This document shows positions 1-12,443 of a stretch of DNA of 64,000 nucleotides, piece by piece. The translations under genes and the position numbers were made by a program. Location: the NCBI GenBank assembly GCA_030789695.1, contig CM061142.1:284086165-284150164 (forward strand), in the 5' to 3' direction. Numbering within the stretch: position 1 is the first letter of the stretch; every line of letters starts with the position of its first letter. This DNA is from Scilla litardierei. Its lineage: Eukaryota; Streptophyta; Magnoliopsida; Asparagales; Asparagaceae. Below the pieces are notes generated by a model, which did not search any database, was not told where the DNA came from, and saw only the letters and a program-made list of their open reading frames with translations.

Positions 1-1947
1 CACTTATTTATACAATATATATATATATATACATACGTACCTATAACTAACCACGTACATACATACGCGTGAGTACACGCCATACATACTAACATACGAA
101 CCACACAATAAATCCGCACACACAACCATGATACTTAACATACACATCACTGTATCAGCGTACAATTACAACCATTAACAAGTACGGCTAAGGTACATAC
201 ACTCCTAGTAACTAGCCAATACTAAATCTAATACGCACAGATATTCTTATAGTGATATAGCTAATCACTCGCCTAAATATAAATATAACACCTACTACTC
301 TATACTCGTCTGAATACATACCTCTCACAATTTACCGTACGTACAAGCACACCCGACATAATAGATCCTCACACCATACCAATATATTAAGGGAAAACAC
401 ATGTAGACCTAAGTGGTACATAGAGATTCACACGCACGGGCCCACACCCATTATCTATACACATGCACAACAACAAAACTACAATCACTGCTAATGGTCC
501 CACTATACTTATATCAAAGCTGACATAAGCACTCATAAGCACCAAAGCGAAAACTAATCAATAGTGTTGAATTCAGAGTTGAAAGATGTAATGAATTAAT
601 GCTGTGATGGACGGCTCCGGAGGTGGTATGGATAAGCGAGTAGTTTGGTTGGGTGACACAAAATATCTAAGAATAATTAAATAATTAGGAAGATAAGGAT
701 ATGTGAGGGGAAAATAACATCGTTGTAATTTATGTTGAATAGCGAGCATACGGTAGGAATTAAAACGTAAAATGTGATCAGTCAAATAATATGTGAAGTG
801 TAATATGGGCATAGTGTCATAGTGCTCGTTTTGCAAATGAAAAATAGGCTTGTAAAAAGGAAACAGAAAATTTTCTTTTCTTAAAATATTTGAAGACAAC
901 GATTATAAAACTAACACACAGGATTTTGAAGTTCTATTTAACTTAGGAAAGTATTTTAAAAGTATGTATCAATGACCGTTTCGAAATATATTAAAGGAGG
1001 TGACATTGGAACTAGCGACTTAGGAATAAGATTTTAAAAAGTTCATTGCCTGAGGAAAATAGAGTAGTTAGGTGAAAATATAAGAGCGAAAGATGGATGT
1101 GAGGAAATCGTTATAAGATAGTAGTTAAAGATCGCATCAAAAGAGTTTCATAATCAAGATTGGGTTTAAGTCGACTGAAGTGTAGAGAATCTAAGTAAAA
1201 GTTTTCGAAGGAATTTTAAACTTGGCGAAGAATTCAATAAATGAAGTATCGAAATACTTTTTAGAAGGAGGGGTTCAAGGTTAAAGATGGCGGATCTGGA
1301 GAGTTAAAGTGAATCGAGGATAAGGATCAGGTTCGACGATCGAAACGAAAAGACGACTAAGAAGCAACTCCGTGAATGTGCTACGATGGCTTTCTACGAT
1401 CATTAATATGGGGGTAATGATTAGAGAAATAAGATCAGGAGGAAAATAATCATTGGGTCAACTAAGATTTAGCACTATGGTTCTACAATGAATTAGACTG
1501 CGATAGGGAAACCGAGGTGAGGGTTCATAGAGGATCAAGATCGAGATCTTATGGATCTGGAATATCTCACGCTTCGAAGTCTACTCTATGCAGGCATCTC
1601 AGGTTCGACTGGCACGGCGATAATCGCTACGTTCGATTGGGCCCTAGATTCGATGACTCTAAGCGAATGACTAACGAAACTCAAGAATCTAGTATGGTCA
1701 GAGTTGGATGATCAATCGCTAAGGTGACCCTAAGTTGATAATACTTAGTCATGGAAAGGATGTCTAACTAACGAGCACGAGCGTCTAACTCTTCTAATTA
1801 TCCTTGTATTGGGTTTCCTATCATGCTGAGACGAGGCATTCGAGTAATTTTGTGTACGAACTATTCTGGATGTTTTGGCTAATGAAAAGTGTTCTCATTG
1901 TTCCGAAGTTCGCAGTTGCAAGACCTGCATGGGCCACCACTAAAACC
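1..1947. other. AT-rich sequence without a recognisable gene
   Basis: A short (TA)n run lies at about 16-30. The rest is AT-rich, with only short ORFs that lack family motifs, acceptable composition or splice context. I see no LTR end, TIR or RNA gene. It may be decayed retroelement sequence, but nothing in it lets me name a family. Confidence 0.5.
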
Positions 1948-4900
1948 TGTAACGCCCCGCTTCCCAAAAGACACTAGAAGCAAGAGCGTTACGAGGTCCA
2001 CTTGAACTGGAGCGGTGAAGCTCGAGTTCAATAAGCGTCTGTGATAAAAACACAGAAAGGGTCCTTGCATTTTGCGTATCAGAACAATCAGAAAACATTT
2101 CATTAAACTAAAAGGCACTTCCAGAATTGTTCATACAAGAAAATAATACAACAGGGCCTCAGCATGGCCAAAAAGAGACTACAACAAAAACACTAGTCCT
2201 ACTACAAGGTACTAAAGCTAAAATCAAAAATAGTGACGGAAAAGGGGCTCCAGTCTTCTGCAGAAAACGTCTCGACGTCTTCGACAACTCTGGCTCTCCA
2301 AGTCAGGTGGTACTCAAGCTCTGAACCTGACATACATCCACAAACATGAATGTATGTCAGCTAGGGGTCTGCAAGAAAGAGTTAGCATCCCCAGGCGAAG
2401 TATAAGACAGATATATGAAATTTTTAGAAGCATTTAATAATTTAAGAAAAACGACTGCATCAATTAAATATTGAACAATTTATAGAAACGGAAACGAACA
2501 ATCCTAGCATGCAGTTATAGACGGTTGCAAGATTAAAGTTGGGATTTCACTGAGTTCGTTAGCATTTCAATTTCAAGATGACCAAGTTAGCGTTGCAATG
2601 TCCATGTCAAGAATTCACATCTAATATAGGGTTCTCGCCTTTAGGTCGTGATGAGAAGGTCGTTCCTCTCACGGGGGCTTACCGTGATTGACACTAACCC
2701 ACCGCGTCGGGTGGTGCTCTTGAGGAGAGTACCTTTCATACGCCCAGTGGCCGCTCAACCCTAACCCCACCCAAAAGTTTTGCCGGAACACGAGCCGGCC
2801 AGTCGACTCACACGACATCACGATATCACGATACCGCCTTCGAGGCGCACGATTTTACGATGTCCATATTGTTAATCATGTCAGGACTCACTGAATTTTA
2901 CTGTTAACAATATTAAAGTTTTATGGTGACAGTTCTGCAAAGCGGAAACGGGTCGAACGACCGTTTCCGTAATTTCAAATAATGACGATTACGTCCTTTT
3001 TGTTCAACTTGCTACAGAAACAATTTCTTTCTCTAGTTGTTTAAATTGGGGATATATCGTATGATATACCGTTGGATCCCAATTTTCGTCCTAGTCATTA
3101 TGGTGTCAGTTTTGTACGTCATTTCACATCTAGTTTTTGAGTTACACAGCAAAACAGGAAGGCGGCGTAAACGTGCCGAAACTTCTAAAAATCATAACAA
3201 ATTATATACTTGCCTGTTTTTGACGTTCTTGGTGTCGTCGGATCCGTACGGAAGGTGCGGACGTTTTCTGTGCCATCGGATCCCTATATCAGATTAATTG
3301 AAAATAACGTGTTTTAGCTATAACATCTTATTCCAATAGTTAATAAAAGTACTGTTCACCTATGCCATACTACACTTATCTTATTGGAATTCACTATGGT
3401 TTATATAAGAATAAACAGCCCGTATTAACCTTATGTTCTGATCTATTAACCCAACAGCAATTTAAAACTAATATAGAGTTAACTTACCTACTGTCACGGT
3501 GGTAAGAACATGCAGATTCTTTAATAAAACTTATCACCAATTTCCTATGGTAACCCATATCTTAACACGGATGTTATGTACTCTAACTTTAAACTAATAG
3601 CAACTAATACTAATGGGCATGACGTAATAAAACACAGTTTACATTTTTTTATATAAAAAAACTAATACACTAACATTTTAACACAGTTTGATTTTCTTGA
3701 AAAAAATAACTCTAAGAACAAACCCCAACAAGAGGACTGACGGCTAACAGATAACATCACTAACATGGTTAAAGGAAAGACACCGTCTGCATAATAACTA
3801 ATCACTGACTAACCATAATTTATTAACAACTAACCTTAAGGTATGATAAATGAGTATATAAAAACACTTAAATTATACGGTGATATAGGTTAACTTATGT
3901 AATGATAACAGTTAACAAATAACAGAAACAACATTTTTATTTATACTATTATAATAGTTAACTCATGTGATGATATAAAAACACTGTTCTTTTTTTCCTC
4001 TTTAATAAAAAGCTTATCCCTAATTAACTCATAATAATTCTCTTGCTATTAAACCCTAAATATCAAACAACAAAACTGCGACTAACCTTAAGTTCTGGTT
4101 GCGAGTGAAGAAGAGGACGACGGCAGTGAGGTTCTCTCTCGTAGGTGTGTGATGGCGTGGCGGTCGAAGTTTGCGGCGTTGCGCGGCCTGACGGTGCGGA
4201 GGGGGCCGCCTGGCTGTCGTCGCGTGCAGGTAGAGAAGCGTCGTTGGGTTCGCACGTTGCATGTGTGCGAGGAGAGAGCTCGTAGAGGGGCGCTGGGCGA
4301 GGGAGATGCTGTACTGGGCTTGGGCGCGTGAAGAAGTGGCGCTCGACGTTGGAAGGCCTGGGTGCGAGGGTTCTGCACGGTAGCAAGGGGGAGAGGAGAT
4401 CATGGTTGTATCGAGGGCTGAGTGCGGCAGTACTGGGCGAAGGAGGGGATGCAACAGCTCGCGGTTGCTGGTTGCGTGGAGATCAGGGAGAGGGGGTGGA
4501 GAGGAGGCCGCGACGCTGCGATGCGCGAGGAAGAAGAAATCGCGAGCTGCTGCGGTGCTTCCGGGTTGCCTGCGAGGATGACGGGAGGCTGGGTCGAGGG
4601 GCGTCGTCGCGAGACGTCGTCGCGAGGGTGAGCGTTGCGAGGCCATGAGATGGGGAAAAAATAGGGGGCGGCTGCGCGATGTGTTTGCTGTGGGGAGAAA
4701 AGATAACCTAGGGGTTTTTATAATATTAAACTAGGGTTTATTATATAGGTTGGCTGTGTACTAGGTCTAATCTATACATATAGCTTGGCCTCTTATGAGA
4801 ATAGTATGGTGAGGGGTTCAACACGTGACTAGGTTTAAGATATATAGAAATAGGGTAGCAGTGCTCTTAGGTTTGTATATATAAATATATTAGTTAGGGT

Positions 4901-5469
4901 TCAAACGAGAATAGGGAGTGGGGTTTGAGTTACACAGCTCGAATAACCAAGTGTTTAAAATTGTGTGTGTGGGTTTGTACAGATGGTAGCATGTGAAGAG
5001 CTTTAGGTTTTGTTTTTTTTTGTTTAAGGTCTGTGTGCGTGTGTAACAGGTGGGTGCGGTCAAAGGGGTTCCAAAATGGCTAGGGTTTAATAGGAAGTAA
5101 TTTGAAAAGTTAATATGATTAAATAGGATTCTTAAATAGGTTTAAACAAGGGAATATTAGCTAATCAATAGGTTTAAATGGGTCCAACAATGGAAAGTTT
5201 TCATCTGACTTTAAAAGATTTGAAATTCAATTTCTTGAATTCCGAAATTTTAAATTAAAAATAGGAAGGTGTTATTTTTTTATATAAAATAACTATTATA
5301 AAGGATTAAACAAAGTAGTTCAAAATAATGACAAAAATAATTCATATGAAAAAATATATTTAAGGTCGAAGCGAAAACGGGGACGGAATACACCAAGCTA
5401 CGGATACGAATAAGGATAAACAACACGAGAGGGAAAATGAACTACGTATCACTAAAACCGGTCGTTACA
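1948..5469 (-). mobile_element. Probable degraded gypsy LTR (Tekay/Del-like ends), apparently solo or truncated
   Basis: The ends form a short inverted repeat: TGTAACG at 1948 and CGTTACA ending at 5469. Read on the minus strand it begins TGTAACGACCGG and ends GGGGCGTTACA, the style of chromovirus (Tekay/Del) LTRs, which are often several kb long. A TATAAAAA box on the minus strand at 4722-4715 lies in AT-rich sequence and is followed by a 600-bp GC-rich block (about 4080-4680). That block holds a 196-codon Arg/Pro/Ser-rich reading frame (4646-4056), probably leader rather than gene. No second LTR, primer site or matching 5-bp target duplication is visible (AAACC on the left, ACTTG on the right). 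Hence either a recombined solo LTR or a truncated end. The family call is inference from the termini. Confidence 0.45.
4715..4722 (-). promoter_or_regulatory. Candidate TATA box of the LTR at 1948-5469
   Basis: TATAAAAA on the minus strand, about 70 bases upstream of the first ATG of the GC-rich leader block. AT-rich sequence lies upstream and a sharp rise in GC lies downstream, as expected at a U3/R boundary. No experimental support. Confidence 0.35.
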
Positions 5470-6130
5470 ACTTGGCCGGAACCAAGGTCCGACCCCCTAA
5501 CGAGCTTCTTCGTCTGTCCAGGTCGAGCTGATCCCAAGACGTCGATGCTACCCCTCAGTGCGGAACTCATTGAAGCAAGACGCACACAGCATTAAGCTCG
5601 CTCGTCCCTGACGAGCATCACCATCAACCGAGACCAAGAGACAATCACCGAGACCAATAGACAATCAAGGCGTCAAGGCTACCCCTCCGCGCTTGATTGG
5701 CCGAGGCCGAGCGCTCACCTAGGTGCCGAGGCTAACCCTCTGCTTCCCGCTGACCGAGGCCAAACACCCCGGATGAAAGGCCTGCTCGTCCTCGATCCCC
5801 CAAGCAAGCCGTTTCCCGAGCTGACGTGAGGACGCACGCAATTCTCGTCGAGTACACGCACACTTGGCGGGACCAAGGGATTCCAACAGATCTCTTGACC
5901 ACGTTGATCCTCAAAACCCCGACCAATGATCCAGTGGTGAAAAAACACCCGTAAACAAGTTTATTTTTATATAATTGCATACTTTTATTTCAAGACCGCA
6001 TTCAAATACTTGTGTATATGCAACCTAACCTCTTGCAAAACAGGAAATAATGTTCGAGCTTGCCAACGAAACCATGAGCCTTTATGGCTCAGATGGGTGC
6101 ACGTTAGCGGCCCGGTTCCAGTTGTGGCGT
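5470..6130. other. Moderately GC-rich sequence flanking the LTR; no gene
   Basis: Contains three loosely repeated segments of the form 'gcTACCCCTC/gcTAACCCTC' (about 5549, 5670 and 5729). Overlapping short minus-strand frames have no recognisable domain. If the LTR at 1948-5469 is a 3' LTR in minus orientation, this would be the end of its internal region: a purine run AGGGGG lies about 20-30 bases before the LTR start. That reading is tentative. Confidence 0.3.
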
Positions 6131-6153
6131 TTAGGGCCTATTCTTTTGTAGGA
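6131..6153 (+). repeat. Left TSD (TTA) and terminal inverted repeat of the Harbinger element
   Basis: TTA at 6131-6133 is followed by GGGCCTATTCTTTTGTAGGA. It pairs with the inverted right terminus at 15586-15567 with 12 of the first 14 bases matching. Confidence 0.85.
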
Positions 6154-6207
6154 ATGTTAAATTGGGAAAGTTGAGGGAGTGAGGAATCTGATGAGAGAGA
6201 AAAGCTT

Positions 6208-6296
6208 GTGTAGTGTGTTCTTTTGTATGAAAGTGGGGTTGGAATGTGGATATGGAAAGTTGAGGTGGGTCCTACTTTGTGTAGTGTGTTCTTTTG
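6208..6296 (+). repeat. Subterminal 18-bp direct repeats near the Harbinger left end
   Basis: GTGTAGTGTGTTCTTTTG occurs exactly at 6208-6225 and again at 6279-6296. Its 3' part (TTCTTTTG) is also present in the terminal repeat itself at 6141-6148. Repeats of a terminal word close to the end are typical of transposase or Myb-partner binding sites in DNA transposons; that role is inference here. Confidence 0.7.
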
Positions 6297-6955
6297 GTTA
6301 AAGAAAGTTGGAGTTGGAAAGTTGGAATGTAGGATGGGGTGAACCTAGGTAAGGTTAACCTCCTAAATAAAAAGAGATCAGTTTGGTTTATTTTTTTACA
6401 CTTGCAGGTACAATGCAGAAACCCAATACAACAATAATCCGATGAAATACCAGAATGAAAATTTATAGTGGAATGCGGCCAGGCATGCGACAGATTAAAA
6501 ATTGTCGAGTACATTTCAAAATATTGCCCTGCTATGACAATATACGTAAAATGGCCTGGACGAAGCATAAGTATAGACAAGCAAACTGGCATGACGCAGT
6601 AATAAAAATTGGGAAGAACGACAGGCAAGAAAATCCACGCAAGCAGATCGATTGACAAGATACAAGGAAAGGAACAGATTCGTAAATTGGCATGTACATT
6701 CTTACGTGGATCCAACGTAAGGTCATGGCAACTATAATTTCGACAGCAACAGATACAAAAAATGAAATGTCCAAAACATAACACGATATCAAAAATATTG
6801 TCATGCAACACGGCAAGCAAACGATACAAACATGGAATTTATAAAAAGTTATGCATCCCAAGTACTCCAAAAGCCAAATCTACATTATGAAATAAACCCA
6901 AAAAGATCATCAGCAATATAAGTTCCAACCGACAACCAACATAAAATCCAACGCA

Positions 6956-7435
6956 TTAGTTATTGTTATACAACATCAGCAAAATAATAACACCTAGACC
7001 TAGGATAGAATACAGAACTAACTTTAGCGAGTTGAACTCGGATAGCATGCTATCCATTCTAGCGGTGTTACTCTCCAATTGACCTTCGACCCGAGCCAAC
7101 CTCCTGTCAATCTCACCCCACCTCATCTCAGTAGGTAAGCTCGCAGGGATTTCAAGTATTCCTCCTCTTTCATTCGCTTCCATTAAGTGTCGGATAATAA
7201 ACGACGACTACTCACCGTGAGGGGGGTCCTTCCATTCGAAGTAATCACACTTGCCGACGCGAGACGGACAGGTCCAGAACCGTCTGCCAGGGTTCGTAAG
7301 AGTCCAAGAGGTCTTCCTCGGTCCCCACTTACCACAGTGGCACCTCTTGGAGTCTCCATCATCTGTATCCAACTTAGGTACACTGTTAGCATTCCGAAGG
7401 CGGGAGCGAATAGAAGTGTTGGAGCCTGAACTCAT
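6956..7435 (-). pseudogene. GRF-type zinc-finger protein with C-terminal coiled coil and membrane anchor, one in-frame stop
   Basis: Starting at the ATG at 7435, the frame gives about 159 codons. A GRF zinc finger lies at residues 32-68: putative zinc ligands Cys32, Cys34, Cys56 and Cys63, with the NPGRRFWTCP core and a following FEW. The frame then meets TAG at 7210-7208 and continues in the same frame through a charged heptad-like stretch (EIDRRLARVEGQLESN). It ends in one hydrophobic segment (LKLVLYSILGLGVIILLMLY) just before the stop at 6956. GRF fingers bind single-stranded DNA or RNA in nucleases, helicases and topoisomerases. Small plant proteins with a GRF finger, coiled coil and C-terminal anchor are known as hypothetical families. 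The ORF is inside the Harbinger element on the transposase strand, so it is either a third element gene or captured cargo. The TAG may be a CAG changed by C-to-T. Confidence 0.7.
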
Positions 7436-10400
7436 TTGTATCTGGAAAAACATAAACAAAAGCAACATTAATGGTGTGTAGTGTTAGTATAAAAAGAACA
7501 AAATAAATAAATTGATATGGGGAAGTTGAAGGCATACCTAGGAAAATATAATAAACCATGACGTCAACGTATCCGCCAGTTTTAAGAAGCATCAAAGTAT
7601 TTTTGACATGTAAAAACCCATAAGCAAATAAAATTCATGTGATTAGCAATTAGAATGAAAAGAATAAAATTGGGAATCTTGTATAGCCCTCAGGAATATA
7701 ATTGTATAGCACACAAGAGTAAAATTGCAAATAAAATCCGTGTGCAATGCAAATAGAATGAAAACTAGGAATCTTGTATAGCCCTCAGGACGTTATATTC
7801 AACATTTTCCCAACTAGGTTGCTGGCGGTTGCTCCTTACTAATGGAACCATCCTGCCTACCATCCATATAATTGGGAAATTAAGAGTATCTTTCACATAT
7901 TTCATGTTTTGCATCATTGGTCCATTGGGATAAAAATTCATAGATTTCACCTATAGTGCACTGCCCATGCCAATTCCATGCCCAAAAGGCCAATATCAAA
8001 CATAATAATCATCCACCTGGCACATAGAGGTGGAAAAAATGTCCATGCCAATTTCCATGCCTACCAAAAAATCAATTACATGCTGATGAAACATAGAGTA
8101 CTCAAAGTGATAGGAGAAGCACAAATCTGGGTTCCCAGACACAACCCTAAAAACTTCATACTACATCATATCTCCCTAACAATTTAAACATAGGCAATTG
8201 CCATGACATGAACCAAAAAATGCAGCCAAGTGCAATGAGAAGAACTGCAAATACTGCAGCCAAGCAACTGGTGCACCCAGATAATAACTCCATTCTTTCT
8301 CATACTGTCAGGAGAATCCAACTGCCATGAAAAGAACCACAACAAATATATCACCTGTATGACTCAAATTCCCATGAAATCCACATACATAACTGTCATG
8401 CCCAGACACAAAAATTTACAAGTGCAGCAGACACAAGCCAAATGGCATGGAATCTTGTGTAGCCCTCAGTAATAAAAATGTTTAGCCCACAAGAACAAAA
8501 TTGCAAATAAATTTTAAACTGCAGCAAAAAACTGCTAAAACTGCTAAAACTGCAGCAAAAAACTGCAGCAACCACAAATAAGACTGCAACAACCACAAAC
8601 TGCAGCAACCACAAATAAGACTGCAGCAACCCTAGTGATATGACAAGAAATGCTAAAACTGCAGCAAAAAATGCAGCAACCACAAACTTGCTCATCTCTT
8701 TCTCATACTGTCAGGAGAAGCCAAATGTCAAGAAAAAAACCAAATAAAAGCCATAAACTGCAGCTAAAAAAATGAGGACTCACAGTGATAGGAGAAGCCC
8801 AAATATGGGTTCCCAGAGAAACCCCAAAAAAAGTCATACTGCAGCATATCTCCCTACCATTGTTAACATAGCCAATTTACATGTCAAGAACCAAAAACAG
8901 TGCATGGATAGCATACTGCAGCATAGCATATCATATCTCCCAAAGAAATTTACCAATTCATGTCAAGAACCAAAAACATGTCAAGAACCAAAAAAGTCAT
9001 ACTGCAGCATAGCATATCTCCCAAAGAAATTTACCAATTCTTAATAACAGTGCATGGAATAGCACAAAAAATATGGGAGGCCATGGCCAAAAACAGCAGC
9101 TGAAAGAAGCCAAATGAAGCAAATCATAAATGGTGTATGTCCTTGATGACTCATATTGCCCTCAGGATATATGTTGGTTTACTCAAAGCACTCAAATTCC
9201 AACATGTTGGTATTCACAAACCCAAATAGGTTGCTGGCTGGTGGAAAAATGTAAGCCCATCTTGGGAATAACACACAAATTAAGGTGAAGGTGTTTGGAG
9301 ATGGAAGGATGAAGAAGCCAAAAATATATCAGGAGAAGAACAAAATATATGCAAGGACAAGAACCAAAAAATTCCCAATTATGCTAATACAAAGGAACTG
9401 AAGTGGCCAACAAAATTCAATGGACACGCCAATTGCCAGAACATGCAAAAACCATTTATATGATCTTGCATCTCCCCATTATATGGGTATAGACTTCTGT
9501 GGAATTCACTCCCAACAGAGGCATACATAAGCCATCAAGCCTACCTTCCAAAAATTTGGGATTATTCATATAAATAGGATTCTTTATTATTGCTTCATCA
9601 TTGGGCTGACAGGACAAGGCCAACAAACTGCCCAGGCCAAGGCAAGTGGCAGGACAAGAAAAAACACCAAATGATATATGTAATGTAAAACAAATCTGGT
9701 AAAACATATGAGTGCTACTTGATTCAATAAAAAATATCATCAGAAGGTGATGGGAGGTGCCAAGAAAAGAGATAAAATAAATTGAGGAGAAGGCAATAGA
9801 AGGATGAAAAAAATTACATGTGCAAGGCAATTGAACAGGACATGTCAAAAAAAATTCCATAAAATGAAAAAAATGAAGCATATCTGCCTAACACTTTACT
9901 CATATCTCAGCATATTGCAACAGAGGCATACTTCATACTGCATATCTCACCACATGTAATGATAAAATTCAAAAAAATGATAAAATTACATGTGCAACAG
10001 AGGCATACTTCAGCATATCTCCCTAACACTTTACTCATAGCCAATTGCCTGAAGCATATCAGCCCAACAAGGGTAAGAAAAAAATGAACTTGGCTGTAGG
10101 TTTTGCATATCAGCCTGAAGCATATCTGAGAAACCCCAGAATAAGTCTCATCCTAAAAATGTGTGCAAAGACACAAATGTAAATACTTCATACTTCATGT
10201 ACAAACTGAAAAAACTGCGGCCAAGAAAATGATATGGCATGCCAAAAATTTCTCAGGAACATAATGCTTCATCATTTTTGATTGCTAAGAATCTAAAAAT
10301 GCCAACATCTTTTGAAACATTCCAAATGACACTTCAAAAAAATTTCATTAAATTCTAGATATCTTCATATTTCAACCAAGATCAACACACAATTCATGAA

Positions 10401-10741
10401 ATACTAGAAAGCTTCAAATTTCCACCAAGATCAACACAAAAGTCATGAAATAGTAGAAAGCTTCAAATTTCACCCAAGATCAACATTAATCCTCCCATAC
10501 ACAAACACAAAGAGCTACTAAGATCTCAGGATACCCATATCAATATTTTTCAGCCACTACTTGCACAGGAAACTCATTACCTACTCCAACACCACTCCGC
10601 ATGTTCATGACACATAATTATACAACACTTAAGAGACCTAGCTCTAATGATAAAGTAAACAACCAACCGACTTGTCACATCCCCTCCACTTCTTCATTCC
10701 ACCACCACCACACTCCATTTACTCAACAACACCAACCACCC
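7436..10741. other. AT-rich spacer inside the Harbinger element with simple internal repeats
   Basis: No coding signal. Short words recur. 'CTTGT(A/G)TAGCCCTCAG' appears near 7680, 7772 and 8451. Interspersed 'CTGCAGCAACCACAAA' units fill about 8520-8690. 'CATACTGCAGCATATCTCCC' variants recur at about 8837-9015. The GCCCTCAG word returns near 9153, 14073 and 14444. These look like slippage-grown or subterminal-type repeats of a large non-coding element segment. Confidence 0.55.
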
Positions 10742-12184
10742 TCAATCCAAGTCCAAAGGTTCGTCATCCCCATCTTCACCTACACCATCTTCCGACCTTG
10801 CCCGTTGTATCATCTCAATTTTATTCCTCAACATTCGCCTTCGGGCCCCATCGGGCTTAGCCAAAAACTTGCGGCCTTCACGCTCGTTGTCAATAAGATA
10901 ATCGTACACGACATCCAATAAATTTCCTGGATGCTCGGTGTATCCATACAACGTATCGGCTAGCTTTTCGGTCCAATGGGCATGAGATGTACTAATTACC
11001 GTGGCAACCTTCTCTACTATGTCTACAAGCCTATCCATCCTATCCTGGACGTCAGTTGTACCCCGATGACGACTTTTCTTCCTCGTAACAGACGGAGGTG
11101 TAGCAAAGCTTGGCCCGGCATGAATATTCCCCGTCGATCCTGCCGGGGGGATGTCATGGGGGAAATCATCTTCAGGGGTCCGTGCATGAGGTGCATCTTC
11201 CCCATCCACAGAATCTGCTTGGGGTTCAAATGATTGGAATGTGGACCTCCGAAAAAGCCCCTTTGCCTCGTCATCTCCTATGACGATATACAACTCATCA
11301 AGCCACAACAACGGTTGATTAACATATTGTTTCAACCTTGGGTTAGCCTGCAAGTACATAACCATATAAATTAGGCCTTTTATACTAACAACTGTGATCA
11401 CTAATTCTTTAGCCCTAAATGTAAATGGTCATACCTTTGCCCATGGGGCATACACCTCATCATCAAGCACTATCATCTTCTTAATAGGACACCATCCAGC
11501 CCCACTAATACTGAGGCACGTTGACACATCGGTCATGCGTCAGTGCAACCCTTTCTTATGATTCCTGACATTTGTGCTTGTGTAGGATGTGCCAAAAAGA
11601 GCATTGATATGGGCAGCTGCTTGGTTAAATGCTGTAGGCTTGAATGTCTTGTCCGCCTTATTGCCTTGATTGGCCTGGTCAGCAAGGAACAGAATGAGGG
11701 ACAAGTCATGTTCCCACTGCCAAATTAGGTTTTTAGGCCCCTTGGCAGGTTGCAGCTTAGTCCTTTTGCTAGGACTTGACACCGAACCTTCTCCCTCATC
11801 ATCCTGTCGTACCGACTTCCTCGACGACCCACTACCCCCCGTATGTTCATTCCCACTTTGTGACGATGGCTTATTGAAAGCACTTTGTGGGGAAGGACTA
11901 ATACATGGATTGAAACCCCTCTTGCAGCAGTTGCATATATCCTGGTGTTGGTTGCATCTGCATTGGCATGCCATATGGATGGAATTGTTGATATGGCATG
12001 CCAGGCCCTCCACCATGGCAGGGCGGCGAATGATAAGGAGAATCAATGTTCCTACGCGGCATCGGCCTCCCAAGCATTGGATCAGTCCCATGGCCTTCAA
12101 CACTCCACTGGTTCACATATGGTTGGTCATACAAGGGGGCATTGGCTCACTAGCCTGTCCGGGCTGCGAAGATGACCCTGCCAT
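10742..12184 (-). pseudogene. Harbinger ORF with Myb/SANT-like DNA-binding domain (transposase partner)
   Basis: The second protein of PIF/Harbinger elements normally works with the transposase, recognising element ends and helping nuclear import. From ATG 12184 there is a Gly/Pro/Met/Gln-rich N terminus (to about 11900), a Ser-rich basic linker, then the Myb/SANT-like region around IWQWEHDLSLILFLADQANQ and TSTNVRNHKK (about 11715-11550). Exon 1 ends at 11435 (donor GGTATG) and exon 2 starts at 11347 after CAG, an 87-bp intron in phase 0. Exon 2 holds ANPRLKQYVNQPLLWLDELY, an acidic linker, a KKSRHRG basic patch and a C-terminal helix-rich part to the stop at 10742. Breaks: frame changes near 12140 and 11910, and an in-frame TGA at 11542-11540. 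It lies 260 bp downstream of the transposase stop on the same strand. Confidence 0.8.
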
Positions 12185-12443
12185 GCCTACAAGGTGTAAG
12201 AGTTAATAGGGCAAATTCAAATCTGAGAAATCCTATATAGATAACATATATTGCATGTATATCAAAAACCATTATAGCATAAGGTTTGTAATTCCAAACA
12301 CAATCAACCATGATGGACTCAATATTAAAATTCATAAGGACTCCGCATGCACCCACACAACACAAAATTAAAAGCCTCCCTCACATGCCTTGTTCAACTG
12401 TGCTACCATTGTTATGTATGTTAAAATAGTCGACCCACATGTC

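Noticed and set aside
4056..4648. Several overlapping frames in the GC-rich block
   Set aside because: High GC removes stops in all frames. Arg/Pro/Ser-rich composition without a domain; better read as LTR leader.
8520..9050. Possible protein-coding frames in the Harbinger spacer
   Set aside because: They arise from short CTGCAGCA-type repeats, are AT-rich, and have no recognisable domain or splice context.
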